DNA of 64,000 bases from Lutjanus erythropterus (taxonomy: Eukaryota; Chordata; Actinopteri; Lutjaniformes; Lutjanidae). Where the stretch lies: contig CM034603.1 of NCBI GenBank assembly GCA_020091685.1, positions 36,469,260-36,533,259 on the forward strand. Direction: 5' to 3'. The position numbers were made by a program, and so were the translations under genes. Shown piece by piece: positions 26,121-36,537 of this stretch. The notes beneath the pieces are model-generated. The model saw nothing but the letters and a program-made list of their open reading frames with translations. It ran no database searches and was not told where the DNA came from. Positions within the stretch are counted from its first letter, which is position 1, and each line of letters opens with the position of its first letter.

Positions 26121-27110
26121 CGTCTAAGCAGAAAATGATTGTGCTTTTGTAGGTTGCTGAAGGCCATGGGCTGGCAGGAGTACCCAGAAAACGATGACAA
26201 CTTCCTGCCTCTGACGGAGGATGAGCTGAGAGAGTTCCAGACTAAAACTGAACAGGTGAGCACGCAGAGAAACATCTGATGGTGACACTGATTTGTTTTG
26301 TGTCTGTTTTGGTCTTTAAAGGGATAGTTTTCACTCTTTTGCCATCAGACAGCCTTTTCCATCAGGAAACCGCAGATATATAAGCCAGTTTTTTCTCTCC
26401 AACCAAACCAAACTGAATAGGCGAAATCAGTCATTTTACCTCACAGAACATGGAGGATGCTGGGCTGCCACTGCCTCGATTGGTTTGTTTGTTTTTGTTA
26501 TTGTGTGACTTCTGTGTCCTCAAAGGTTAGTTCAGATTCAACCAAATCCCACAGAAACACAAAGAAACTAACGGATCAAGACCAGCGACTCCCATATTCT
26601 GCAAGCTAAAATTACTGATTTTGTCTATGGAGTTTGGTGGGTTTGGAGTAATTGGTATTTGGCTTGTATAATGGAGGTTTCCAAACAGAGAAAGCAGTAA
26701 AAATATTCTGAATACAGCGTACAATTTGATTGTTTTGTTACTGACCCTGTTCACAGCAGTATGTTGCTTAGCTCCTCTCTGCTTCTCCTAACTGGGGAGT
26801 CTGACCTCATACAACCTCACGTCAGATAATCCGAACTATCCCTTTAATCTTGGATCTATTTTCCCCTGAATGAAAGTGAGAAAAGAATAGAAGCGTTTCT
26901 CCTTCACATGCTAATTGTCTGTTGTTTCCCCCCGAGCAGTTGAAGAGGAACGGCATGCAGAGGAACGGGGCTCTCCCGAGGGCGCGGGGTGTGACCCTCC
27001 ACTTCACCCCCTGGAGGAGTGTGGCGGAGGCGAATGTCGAGGAGGGCTCCGAGTCCGAAACCAGTAGCAGCAGCCAGACCTCTGACGACGACGACTGCAT
27101 CAAATCCTAA
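11531..27110 (+). CDS. gpbp1l1: GPBP1L1, vasculin-like protein 1 (GC-rich promoter-binding protein 1-like 1)
   Basis: Ten coding exons phase perfectly: 11531-11590, 15065-15194, 20798-21126, 21368-21443, 22022-22218, 22347-22490, 24232-24387, 25927-26051, 26153-26255 and 26940-27110 (stop TAA). They encode 496 residues, against about 474 in human. The N-terminus MAQHDFVPAWLNFSTPQPAK is the vasculin family signature. It is followed by SRRRHNSSDGFFNN, the RHDSVDSG box, EEDFPSLNP, KMLVIKKVSK, SVYKNLVPKP, TTPPIDIAPSRL with DRKSEFL, and near the C-terminus EAEHRLLKAMGWQEYPEND with LTEDELREF. The protein ends in a Ser/Asp-rich tail (SETSSSSQTSDDDD). The family consists of nuclear proteins that are thought to regulate transcription; exact targets are not known from sequence. 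Exon 3 is more Gly/His/Arg-rich than in mammals. Intron 8 is only 101 bp and half of it is a CA repeat. Identity is firm. Confidence 0.96.
11919..12203. mobile_element. MITE copy, GAGCTGTAAC / GTTGCAGC family
   Basis: In GPBP1L1 coding intron 1, the ends AGAGCTGTAACAATTAAT and ATAATCATTAGTTGCAGC are inverted copies, and the internal 'gaatatcattgggttgtgga' matches the copy at 7653-8027. No coding capacity. Confidence 0.65.
16095..16430. mobile_element. MITE with GGGCTGCACAAT / ATTGTGCAGCCT ends
   Basis: The left end AGGGCTGCACAATTAA and the right end CCATATTGTGCAGCCTG are inverted copies bounding about 335 bp in GPBP1L1 coding intron 2. The interior has 'ctgaaatcgcaatatggc' words and an 18-base T run. 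This is a common fish short element; no frame is carried. Confidence 0.65.
17352..17560. mobile_element. Decayed MITE copy (GAGCTGCAAC family)
   Basis: It starts TAGAGCTGCAACAGTAAG and contains 'ctttgggttgtggactg' and 'gatgagcatttttcacaa', shared with the copies at 7653 and 50750. The right end is degraded. It lies in GPBP1L1 coding intron 2. Confidence 0.5.
18868..19700 (-). mobile_element. Degraded LINE 3' end (reverse-transcriptase ORF tail plus 3' UTR)
   Basis: The minus-strand frame 19700-19296 contains 'LVYKIIHDLAAPPLKEFI', then RTTNRGDC, FGRSVVSVRA and TNYWNS. These are features of the C-terminal end of the ORF2 polyprotein of L2/CR1-like vertebrate LINEs. Downstream (19290-18868 on the minus strand) is the typical tail with CAGGGACAACAGATG, GCTAACTCTGGCACAG and GCACTGTCCCTGTTAAATAA. 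No start region, endonuclease or catalytic reverse-transcriptase core is present, so this is a 5'-truncated dead copy lying antisense in GPBP1L1 coding intron 2. Confidence 0.75.
21502..21953. mobile_element. MITE, TTAAAGGGATA / TATCCCTTTAA ends
   Basis: In GPBP1L1 coding intron 4, TTTAAAGGGATAAATCGGAT at the left and CCAGACTATCCCTTTAA at the right are inverted ends. The interior has 'actttgccgtcagtctttcc' and 'gccatctactgta', shared with copies at 26315-26847 and 45834-46430. It is non-coding. Confidence 0.65.
22738..22905 (+). mobile_element. tRNA-derived SINE
   Basis: The head reads GGCCTGTCAGCTCAGTTGGT followed by GGAG, an RNA polymerase III A-box in tRNA context. About 35 bases on, GGGTCTGACTCC is a near B-box. 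The CT-rich body 'cattctctctccccttttcctgtcct' and the terminal 'ccattaaaggtataaacacc' match the typical teleost tRNA-SINE tail. It sits in GPBP1L1 coding intron 6. The tRNA fold is degraded, so it is not called a tRNA gene. Confidence 0.75.
26074..26119. repeat. (CA)n microsatellite inside a 101-bp intron
   Basis: Twenty-three CA units occupy almost half of GPBP1L1 coding intron 8 (26052-26152), with the CA strand in the sense of the transcript. CA-rich intronic RNA is a known binding target of hnRNP L. Confidence 0.95.
26315..26847. mobile_element. MITE, TTTAAAGGGATAG / CTATCCCTTTAA ends
   Basis: This 533-bp element fills most of GPBP1L1 coding intron 9. The left end is TTTAAAGGGATAGTTTTCAC and the right end CCGAACTATCCCTTTAA. 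The interior 'gccatcagacagccttttcc' recurs in the prdx1 intron copy at 45834-46430. Confidence 0.7.
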
Positions 27111-27533
27111 CGTGGCTTTACGGAACAAAAAAAAAACAACAACAACAACAACAACACAACAGCCAACACAACATCCCAGCAAGCAATCCCCCTCTTCCTC
27201 TCTCATCTTTGTTTTTAGAGCACCATTTTGAATTTCTTTTGTTTTGATTTTTTTTGTTGTTGTCATTCTTGCACAAGGGAAAAACCAATCATATCCCAGT
27301 GAAGGGGGAGATTCCTGCTCCGCCAGACGTCGTTTTCCCTGCGTTTCCTCCTTCACTGCAGTCCCTGCCCTCTTTGACCCACAATCCCCTTCCCCTTCTT
27401 CCTTTTTCTTCCTCGCTTTGTGGAACTGAAGTGTTCATCAAGAAAAGAAGGGCAATGAATGCACACTTGATTCTGCTTTAAACAGACTAACTCATTTCAT
27501 TGATGATGCTGATGACACATTATTAATGATATT

Positions 27534-27539
27534 AATAAA
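27534..27539 (+). terminator. GPBP1L1 polyadenylation signal AATAAA
   Basis: A canonical AATAAA 424 bp after the GPBP1L1 stop is followed by a TG-rich stretch (tggttcctgac). The 3' UTR includes an (AAC)n run at about 27133-27156. Confidence 0.6.
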
Positions 27540-27559
27540 AATTGGTTCCTGACAAGCTG

Positions 27560-29955
27560 ATATGTTTCAATATGAATCTGGCTACTGTGGTGTTTGAGTC
27601 CACATGGAATTCACTTTCTGTAGAGCCGAACGTCTGCAGGTAGGCAAATCCTCACCGGCCGAGTGGTCAGATAATGAATTTGTATAATTGCAACGACTGG
27701 GCAGATAAACAGCAGCTATCTCTTCCCCTGCAAAGAAAAACAAATGCAACATGCAAAATATTTTTTTATTAGTGCCGAATATAAATGGTGCCTGTATTTT
27801 TAATTTCTCCCAAGAGGACAGGACTGCATCTCTAAAAAAAGGTTCTCTCTTTTTTTGTTTCTCAGCCAAGGACCCCATGCAATATTCAAAATATAGCCGG
27901 GACCGCCTCGTGTACGTCCCTTGGAATAATTTGATATTTTTTATACTTATCTATTTGACAAGACAAGAAATCCTCTAGAAAGATTTTAGACGTGTATTAA
28001 AAATATTTGCACCATGTCAAAACAGAAACCCGTGTAGAGCGAGCTGGTTTCTACCATGACGTGTGGGTGATGCGTCCCCGGAGAGATGAAGGTAAATATG
28101 AGAGGATAACGTACAGTGAAATAAACCCAGACGGTGTGGTGCAGGTCTCGACTCATCCTGACAGGGTTTATTTCACAATGATGACCTGCTTACTGTACTT
28201 TATCCTGCTTATTACGAAGTTAATTACCAAAGATATTAATAAATTACAGAAAAATTTTGATTTAAAAATGATTTCATTGCTCCTTCAGAGTCTATAATCA
28301 GCAGCTGTCTGTTTCACAGAAAAATGACCAATCAGAACAGAATATTTTGTATATTTTTCAAAAGTTGTAGATTGTTAGATTAAAACATAATCTATGAACT
28401 ATTTTAGTTTTTGAAATTGCAGTATTTGTTGAACTATGAAGTCAGATAAAAAATTAAAAAAAATCACGGTAATTTAAATGAATTAATTAACTTTTCACAG
28501 ACACCTATTGAACCTTTGATTTATGAGAAACCAATGTAGAACAAAATACTTTTGCACGTGATTGTTTTTACAGTCTGGCAGTTGTACAAAAAGAAAAAAC
28601 ACCCAGCCAATTTAATGTTTTCAATAGAGTTTAATCATGCTGAGTTTTAGTTATTTGGATTTTATTCAGATTTAAAAACATTTCCATGTAAATACATTCA
28701 AATTCCTCAAAAAACAAACAGACAAGCTCAATAAATGTTCATGTTTATCTTATAAATGTCTTTTTCTCAGCAGGCATTTTGACTTGTCATAGCAGAAAAA
28801 TCACAGGTGATGCTAATAACATTAATGATGGCTTAATTCCATTTAGGTCTTTGAACAGAACAAAAACATTTATGAAAAACACTTTTCTAACAGACCTTTT
28901 TCATGGCAGCCATATTGATATGAAATAGGAGAATAAACTCAGTTGTTCCCAGTGATACTAATTAAGGTCCTGTTCCATTTAGTGTATAATATTGGCACTG
29001 TGTTTGACCTGAATGGAACAGAAACTTGATTAGCATCATCGCTAACATTTGGTTTATTATTTCTGTGGTTGATACAGCAAATAAATATTTCTGTAATGTT
29101 TTAACTAGTTTTGTATCAACACTTAAACCGTAACATCTCTACAAGAAAACTCATGTCAATAACATAATTGATTAATAATCAATATATTTTGTTCTGCCCA
29201 GATGACATTAGAAATATTTGAAAATAGAATTCCAGCAAAAGTAAAATATTTTTTTAACTAAGTCTTTTCACAGTTGACATTCTGGTGCATCATATCAAGA
29301 AAAGCACAACAGTCCTGGTTCGCTGAGACACAGAAATGGAACAGTGCCATCGCTGAGCTTTTCCTGCTGTTAACTTGAATACACCAACAGTGTGCCAGTC
29401 AGTACAATGAGACTGAGGCTGAAAAATGCTTCTACAAACAAAACCGTCCAGTTACTGAACGTAAAAACCGGACACTCCAGATGTTTTCAGCTAAAAAAAG
29501 TCAATTTTTAAGTTTTATTTTTGTGAGGTAAAAAGTTGTGTGCTCACGGTTCAAAGCCCAGAATTAATTTTCAGTTTCCTCATTTAGATATTCCCTGCTC
29601 CCAGGATTTCCCAGGTTGAACCTGCTGCTTTCAGGGATTAATTTAAACTTCTTTTCAATCCTAGTAGCTCCAATTCTCCTTTTCTGCAATCAGTTTTATT
29701 TTACATTTTAGTCTGGGGCTAGGCCTGGTCTAAGAAAGCAGCCCTGTAGGTTTTAATCATCATAAGTGTCATAAAGGAACAGAAATTGTGAATACAGAAG
29801 TGGCCTCCAGCCAGGAAAGTGTTGTACCACCTGTATGTTTCAGGTTTAAGGCACTTCCTTCTTCCACTACTGATAAAACTGTTTGTGGATACAGTCAGTC
29901 AAGTCAGACTGTTTCTCTCTTCACAGGGTTTTGCAGTAAGTTTTAACAAACCAGG
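27560..29955. other. Intergenic spacer between convergent GPBP1L1 and NASP
   Basis: No exon of a recognised gene is seen on either strand. In human, CCDC17 lies between these genes; nothing resembling it was found. The stretch is A/T-rich and mostly unique-looking. It contains a perfect 13-bp inverted repeat (28116-28128 and 28164-28176). Confidence 0.5.
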
Positions 29956-29972
29956 TTTATCAAATAATATTC

Positions 29973-30143
29973 TTTAATGAATTTTACAGGTTACACACAT
30001 GAATGAAGACTAACGTTACAACAGGTACAGAAAAAGTTACACATATTTACAAGAGCAAACAAGTGTAGCGGCAGTAAGAGCTCGGCAGGGCGGCGAATGT
30101 CTTCTTGAGCGGAGACGAACACGGACGAGTCCAGCTTCACCGA
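29973..30143 (-). other. nasp: NASP terminal non-coding exon (3' UTR) with ATTAAA signal
   Basis: On the minus strand an acceptor (ttttCAG-like, ending at 30144) opens an exon from 30143 downwards, and the variant polyadenylation signal ATTAAA is at 29978-29973. It follows the last coding exon, whose donor is at 31146. The NASP stop is only 18 nt from that donor, so the splice after the stop should not trigger nonsense-mediated decay under the usual 50-55 nt rule. Confidence 0.55.
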
Positions 30144-30737
30144 CTGAAAGAGAAACGAGGGAGTCAGAGTTCAGTCTGGTTTTGAACACTTGTGTCGAGC
30201 GAGAAGTGGTTCAGAGAGCCTTTCATTATTGTTCATGTCGATGTTGTTACTTTTAAGGATTTGTTTAAAAGATTCTCATTAAAAGCAAAAATGATGGAAG
30301 AATGCAAAACAATTAAATACGGAGATACAGGAATTAAAAATCCTACAAAAAAATAAAGGAAAGACAAAACAGTGAATAAGGATGCATGATAATATGTGCA
30401 CATCAGTATCAGCCGACAAAGACTTTAAAATGAAGTATTGCTTCGGTCTGAAACAACATTTCTGCTAATCAGAACGCTTTTATTAGATCAACGTGCATCA
30501 TCATGTTAATTCCACTACAGGAGAACCTTGATGTTCTCTGCAAAAGAAAAATATGTGCATACATCCTGTCAGCGATCAGCCAAAATGAGACGGGAAATAT
30601 ATCTGAAAAGTCAATATCATGCATCTGTAGTGAGTCAAAGTGACAAAAATAAGGCCTCTAAACATAACACTGCTTCTACACAGGCTTTGATTGATATGAC
30701 AGATGATAAATTAATTGCTTTAAGTCTTTTTTTTTTT

Positions 30738-30930
30738 TTTAAAGGGATAGTTCACCACAAATGAAAATTCAGTCATTATCTACTCACCCTCATGCTGATT
30801 AAGGGTCAGGTTTAGTGTTTTAGTCCACAAAACTCTGCTGGAGTTTCACAGGAAAACAGTGCTGCAGAATCTCCCAGAGTTTTGTGGACTAACAAAATAA
30901 AGCCGACCTTCCATTGGCATGAGGGTGACG
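30738..30930. mobile_element. MITE fragment, AAAGGGATAGTTCACC type
   Basis: It begins TTTAAAGGGATAGTTCACCA, then 'tcattatctactcaccctcatgc', and later holds the inverted partner 'ggcatgagggtgac'. Similar inverted sequence lies at 57930-58030 and 60240-60355. It is in NASP's last intron. Confidence 0.55.
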
Positions 30931-31164
30931 TCCAAAGTCTCAGAGTTGAGCTTCTCAAATGTGAATATTTTCCAGTTTCTTTAGTCCTCTTCAACAGTAA
31001 ACTGAACATGTTTTAGTTGTGGACAAAACGAGACATTTGTGGACGTCAGTGTAGGATTTAGAAAATAGTGATCTACAGTCCAAACAACTAATTGATTGAG
31101 TGAGAAAATAATTGTTAGTTGCAGTCGTTAACCCCGCGTCTCTCACCTCTCGATGTCCACAGTG

Positions 31165-34100
31165 TTAAGCGTGTCCGTTAGTTTCTCCGTTGGCTGTGTG
31201 GACACCGTTTGTCTTCGGCTCGTCCACGCCGTTACTCTGACCGGCGTCCTGCTTCACCTTCTTCACTGCGCCCTCCTTCACTGGACTCTCCTCTGGTTTC
31301 CTCTGAAACACAGTGTTTGTGTCACCTCGACACGTCTGTGCAGTTTGTTTTTTTTTATTGTTCTGTTAAATAACAGGAACATGTGGTTCTCTCACCTTCT
31401 TCCTGACCAGGTGGGAGATGTCGGAGACTGCAGCTGTGGAACCTTTGGTAGAACCGACTCCGTTTGTTGACGTGCCGCTGATCTGGGTGGATAAAAACAT
31501 GACTCACTGAAAGATCTTCTTACATCCACAGACAGGCTGATCACAGACATGTTCTCACTGATCGTTTCTTCAGTTTGTTCACGTTCTCAGAGTGTTTCTC
31601 ACCTTTGAGCTGGACGAGGAGTCTCCGTTCTGTGCAGTGGTACCGGGGAACGCGGACGAAGTGGAGCCTCCGTCCTGACAGGAACATGAAATCAAGTTAG
31701 AATCGAGCTGCAGTCGACCTTTAAAGACCGAGCAGCTTCACACTCCTCTCGTCTTCTGAGTAAGAAGAAAATGAAGCAGCTGATAGTTCTGCTTTAACAG
31801 CTGCAGTCTATTTTTATGATGCCTGCTAATTTTAAATTTACCTGTGATTCTTCTTATTGGAAACCTTCATCTTACAAAGAACCCTTGACAAACACTTTCA
31901 TCCAAAAAAGGGTTCTTCAGAAGCAAATTGTTCTGGGTAGAACCACAGCCCTTCAGGAAGAACTTTCTAAGAATTTATCTCATGAAAGATTAAAAGCTAC
32001 ACATCAGATGTTTATTTGTTGGACTCCAAACCTGAAGGATGCTGCTTGTTAAAAAGCTCCTGACCAGTTATTTGTGTGTGTGTGTGTGTGTGTGTCTCTC
32101 TCTCTCTACTCCACAGTTAACCTTGTATCCTACATTTATGTTGGTTGACTTTTCCAACAAATGTTCACTTTGTTTTCAAGTGTTGGTGATGAATTTAAAA
32201 GGTTCAACTATGTATTGTGTCCTTATTTTAATTAAAAAAAATAAAAATCTACAGATTTCCTTTGGGCCTGCTGATGACACAGAACGGCTCAGAGCAGAGT
32301 TGCAGCAGCGAGCAAGAAAAAAAAAAACAAAAAAAAAAATACAGGAGGTGCACAACTCACCAGTACACCCTTCACAGCCTCAGAGGACGTGCTCGCCGTT
32401 TTCTGACTCTCCATGGCGTCCTCCACCTTCTCCTGGATCTCTGGCAGCAGAGCCTTCAGCTCCTCCATCTCCTCCCTCTCCTCGGGCAGAGCCTCCGGGC
32501 CCTCGGCCTCGCCGAGCAGCTCGTGCAGTTTGTCTACAGCCGGACGGAGCGGGAAAGTCAGCATAAAGACAGACTTCAGACGGAGGCAAAACGTGACCGT
32601 AAGGGACAGGAATACGACTTAAACCTCACCCAGTCTGCTCTTAATGATGCAGATGGAGCGCTTCAGCTCCTCGATGGCCTCGCTGTACTGCAGGTTCAGG
32701 CTGTAGGTCAGACCCAGATGGTAGTGGGTCCCAGCGAGCAGGCGGCTGTCTGGTTCCAGGTGCTTCACCTGCAGCTTCAGACACTCCTGGAAATCCTCCA
32801 ACGCCTGCGTGTAATTTCCTGAAGAGGAGCCACAGATTTTCTGTTTAACATGCAATATTCCTCCAAAACACCAGGGGGTGTATGACACAGGACATGGTAG
32901 ATTCAATGTGTTGCCAATTAGGAGAAAGCAAACAGTTTTTGACTGCTCGGTTTATGTCGGAGCATGAAATGATGTATTTCTGTGTTTGAAGATTGTTGGT
33001 AACATTTGGGATAATGCGAGTACACAAATCAACAGAATACAGAACATGTTGAGCATTTTTAGACATTTTAATGCCGTTTTTTTAATGTTAGCGTATAGCT
33101 TCAACACACATACTGACTGTAAATGAAGTCTCTACTTCAACGTATGTCAGAGTTAAAATGAAGGTTAAAAACTGGAATCAAAACAAACAATTTCATATTT
33201 TTACTCTAATCGTTAATTATTTTATTAATTATTTCTTCTGTCCCTCAAATAATTTCAGCCCTTAGACATTAGTAGGGGTTCTGATGACTGAATATTTGTA
33301 CCTGATTCAGCAGAAACTTCACCCAGTTTTAAGTGAGCCTGCGCCGCCATGAGCTGGTCCTCCTTCGTCTCTTTCCTTATTTAAAAACAAGAACCATCAG
33401 TTAACACGGAGGCTGCAGCTCACAGATGATCAAACTCAGATCCTCACGATCGTGGCTCGGCGTCTGTTACCTTTTGTAGATGACTTTAGCGACTTCCAGC
33501 ATCTCCCAGGCCAGCTGCAGGTTCCCCACCTCCTCCTCATCCTCGCTGTCCTGAAAATAAAACAGACATAATGACTTAAATCAGACGTTCACGGGTCAGT
33601 TTGACGTGAACTTGAGCTGATTGGTTGAGTACCTTCTCAGCTGTGCCGTCTCCTTCGCCTTGCTCTTCTGCATCGCCCTCCATTTCTGCATCACCCTCCT
33701 CTTCCTCCTCCTCCTCCTCATCCTCATCTGAAACATCATTTAAGATCAGTTGGGCAACATGCCATTACAACCCTCAGACAGCCACTTACAATCAGGCTGT
33801 GTGGTCACATGACAGAGAGAAAAGAAAAGTCACCTTCTGCTTCCTCTTCCTTGTCTCCTGATTCTTTTTCAGCCTCCTTGTCATTTTCTGTCTTGTCTTC
33901 ACTTTCGGCAGGTTTGGTCCCGTTGACGTCGCTCTTCTTTTCCTCGTCTTTCTCTGCCGTCTTCTGTTGCTCGTCGCCGGTCTTCTCTGCGTCTTCATTC
34001 TTCTTCTCTGCCATGGCGTCGTACACCTGAACCCTCAACTCGTCTCTGGTCTTCTCTGTTCAAAGTCAGGAGAGGACACTTGAGACAAGAACTTTCCTTA

Positions 34101-35518
34101 TAAAACCTCAGGGTCAATCAGCACAAAACAAAGTCAGAGTAGAAGCGTGGAAATGGCTCCTCCTCACCGTCAATGTTTTCTGTGCTTTCTACGTTTGAGT
34201 CTTTGGGTTTTTCTTCCTCCTGCTCCTCGTCCTCCTCTGGTACTCCTTCCAGAGCATTTCCCAGGACCGTGTTCTCCATCCTAGAACAACAGTGTCAGTT
34301 AGATCTGCACAAGTTTCCTCAGTGCAAAAATGACCAACACACTCTTGCGTAACAAAAAAAAAGACTCAAGACTGAAGTGAAAGGATAAAATGATCTTACC
34401 GTGCCAAATCCAGCAGAGCTTTACCACACCAGAATAACGCCTCTCCACACTCATCTGCTGTGTCTCCATACTTTTTAGCTCTGAAATAAAAACAAAAAAA
34501 TGTGTTTTAATGTCAAATTATCATCAGTATGAAAGCACACGGTAACTACTAACTTTTTTTCCTCACATATGGAAAAGACAACTGCATATGGTTCCCCTTA
34601 AACATCTCACAACACGGCTTGGAAGAGTCAAAAACTACCATACAAGTTACTGAATGTTAGTTAATATACACAGGAATTACATTATTCTCATAAAGAGGTT
34701 AAGTCATTACACTCTCCTGCATGATTCATTTGCATTAATCTACAGACAGATATTGGTCAGGTCAGCTGATATTACTGGCCTCCCTCAGCTGTATCAGGAT
34801 CAGTGTATATGTTGTCTGATATGAACATTTTCTAACAGAACATAATGCAGATTGTGAGCGTGCAAACATCTTTTTACTCTGTACAGTATTTGTGGGTAGC
34901 AAGCAGAAGACTGCACTAACTGCTCTTTACTTTTAGTGAATTAATGTTTGTGTTTCATAACCAATTACAAATACTAAAATTACTGTCAAATCCAGTACAT
35001 TTTCAAGTCTGTACTTTTACTCGTATTTAAGTTCGATTACAAGATGTAATCAAATTACTTTTCAAAATCATAGTTGAATACTGAGTACAAGTTAAATTAA
35101 TATCCAAACCTTTCACTGTATTTTAGTAGCCAAATAAGGTGATCTGATCAGGGACAAACTGATAATAAAATTCAGACTTAAAATGAGGAAAAAAGAAAGA
35201 AAAGAAAATTAAGGAAAAAACGTGTTTTATATCTTATAAATTATTAATGATTGATTGTTTCAACCACTGGCTAAATCTTTCTATCTTTATGATTAGCAGT
35301 TATTACAGACTCGTAAAAGTAATCAAAATTACTTAAATACAGTTATTAGAGTTGCTGTAATTAGTTACTTCCACTCTTTTTCTTTTAAGATTAGTATTTT
35401 GTTCATGCAAAGTTTAAAAAGAAAACTTTTTTCTTTCAGCTGGTTGTTAGTTTAGAGCCTGTTATCTGCAGCCGTCTTCGTATGATTGTGTTTTTAGCCT
35501 CAGCGTTAGGTTCTTTTG

Positions 35519-35583
<65 letters not shown>

Positions 35584-35688
35584 TCACAGCATGCCGCAGG
35601 CCTCCTGCAGGACGCTCACCGCCTCCACCACCTTCCCCATCACCAGGTGCTTCTTGCCGGTGCCGATGAGCTTGTTGGCCTCCTCCAT
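31165..35688 (-). CDS. nasp: NASP, nuclear autoantigenic sperm protein (histone chaperone)
   Basis: Twelve coding exons on the minus strand: 35688-35588, 34480-34400, 34280-34168, 34055-33834, 33727-33633, 33550-33471, 33375-33302, 32818-32630, 32533-32361, 31674-31603, 31482-31396 and 31302-31165 (stop TAA). All phases agree, giving 474 residues. Residues 1-98 form the first TPR ([52 protein letters not shown]). Residues ~99-205 are a highly acidic Glu/Asp/Lys insert. Residues ~210-330 hold the later TPRs ([63 protein letters not shown]). A Glu-rich helix with [16 protein letters not shown] follows, and [15 protein letters not shown] holds the nuclear localisation signal. NASP binds H1 and H3-H4 in the nucleus. 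The acidic insert is short, as in somatic-type NASP; no long testis-type exon was found. Confidence 0.96.
32063..32107. repeat. (TG)n-(TC)n microsatellite
   Basis: Compound TG then TC dinucleotide tract in the NASP intron between coding exons 9 and 10 in transcript order. Confidence 0.85.
34955..35365. mobile_element. Repeat of the 'ggtggaagtaactaattac' family, degraded
   Basis: 'aattacaaatactaaaattac', 'acattttcaagtctgtactt' and the terminal 'gtaattagttacttccac' match the fuller copy at 40612-41362. It lies in NASP coding intron 1. Confidence 0.55.
35521..35580. repeat. (ATG)20 trinucleotide repeat beside a NASP splice donor
   Basis: Twenty uninterrupted ATG units; on the NASP transcript they read CAT and start eight bases into coding intron 1 (donor GT at 35587-35586). 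Confidence 0.97.
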
Positions 35689-35855
35689 GTTAGCGACACT
35701 GGACAGACAAAAAAAAACAACAACTTATCAGCTCGACTTAATTCAAACGAAACCCGAACTCACACACAACTTCAGTTTTTAGCCCGTACGTCTTTTTAAA
35801 TACAAACTTTCCGTGTTTGCTACAACGCAGAGTCTTACATTCACTATTTACGTAC

Positions 35856-35945
35856 CTTGAATGAGAAAAAACGACAGAAACGGTAAAAGTAGACTCGGGT
35901 GCAGGTTGTGTGTGTCTCAGCGCTCAGACTCACTGCTCCGTTGTT
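35856..35945 (-). other. nasp: NASP non-coding first exon (5' end approximate)
   Basis: A good donor (CAAG then GTACGT) ends the exon at 35856, and the next exon begins at 35698, ten bases before the ATG. The transcription start is not determined; it is placed near 35945 because an E2F-type site lies just upstream at 35950-35961. Confidence 0.5.
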
Positions 35946-35949
35946 TCAA

Positions 35950-35961
35950 TTTGGCGCGAAA
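35950..35961. promoter_or_regulatory. E2F-type site TTTGGCGCGAAA in NASP promoter
   Basis: The 12-bp sequence is a perfect match to the classical E2F consensus TTTSSCGC read from both sides (TTTGGCGC and TTTCGCGC overlap). It is immediately upstream of the NASP first exon. NASP is an S-phase histone chaperone, so E2F control fits. Confidence 0.75.
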
Positions 35962-36488
35962 TATTCCTGCCCTTTCCGGTCCATTTCCGCATTCGTAACC
36001 CAGCGCGGGAGAATCGTTAAAGGCACAGAACAAACTGAAACACGTCACTGCAAGTTTTAACGCTGGTACTGCTATTATAGGCAAAGAGACTGTTAAATTA
36101 ATAAATATGACCTTATCAAATACTCATGAGTAAATATATGAAAAAGTACACTAAAATGCAACAAAAACGTTTAATAATGTATAATATTTGAAAACCCAGC
36201 TTATTATAATTATAATGAAATTATATTTAATTCCACTTCTTTTAGCAAAAACACTTTTTTTTCAAAATATCTTTTATTTTATTTCCTTTGACAGTCGATT
36301 CTTTATAGACTGTAACTGTTGTCAGTTCAGTCTGATATAATAATAATAAACTTTATTTATTTTATCAGACTAAACAAACACGGCAGTCAGTTATACTGGA
36401 TATTGCTATGGCCTGCATGTGTGAACTGTGTGGAAGAGTTTTATAAAAGCTGTTCACTGCAAAATATTAATGATAAAAGAAAGTCTGA

Positions 36489-36536
<48 letters not shown>
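36489..36536. repeat. (TG)n microsatellite
   Basis: About 24 TG units, uninterrupted. Short frames across it encode only Cys-Val repeats and are not genes. Confidence 0.95.

Positions 36537-36537
<1 letters not shown>

Noticed and set aside
35482..35799. Plus-strand frame with a run of Met residues
   Set aside because: It is the (ATG)20 microsatellite followed by the antisense of NASP coding exon 1.
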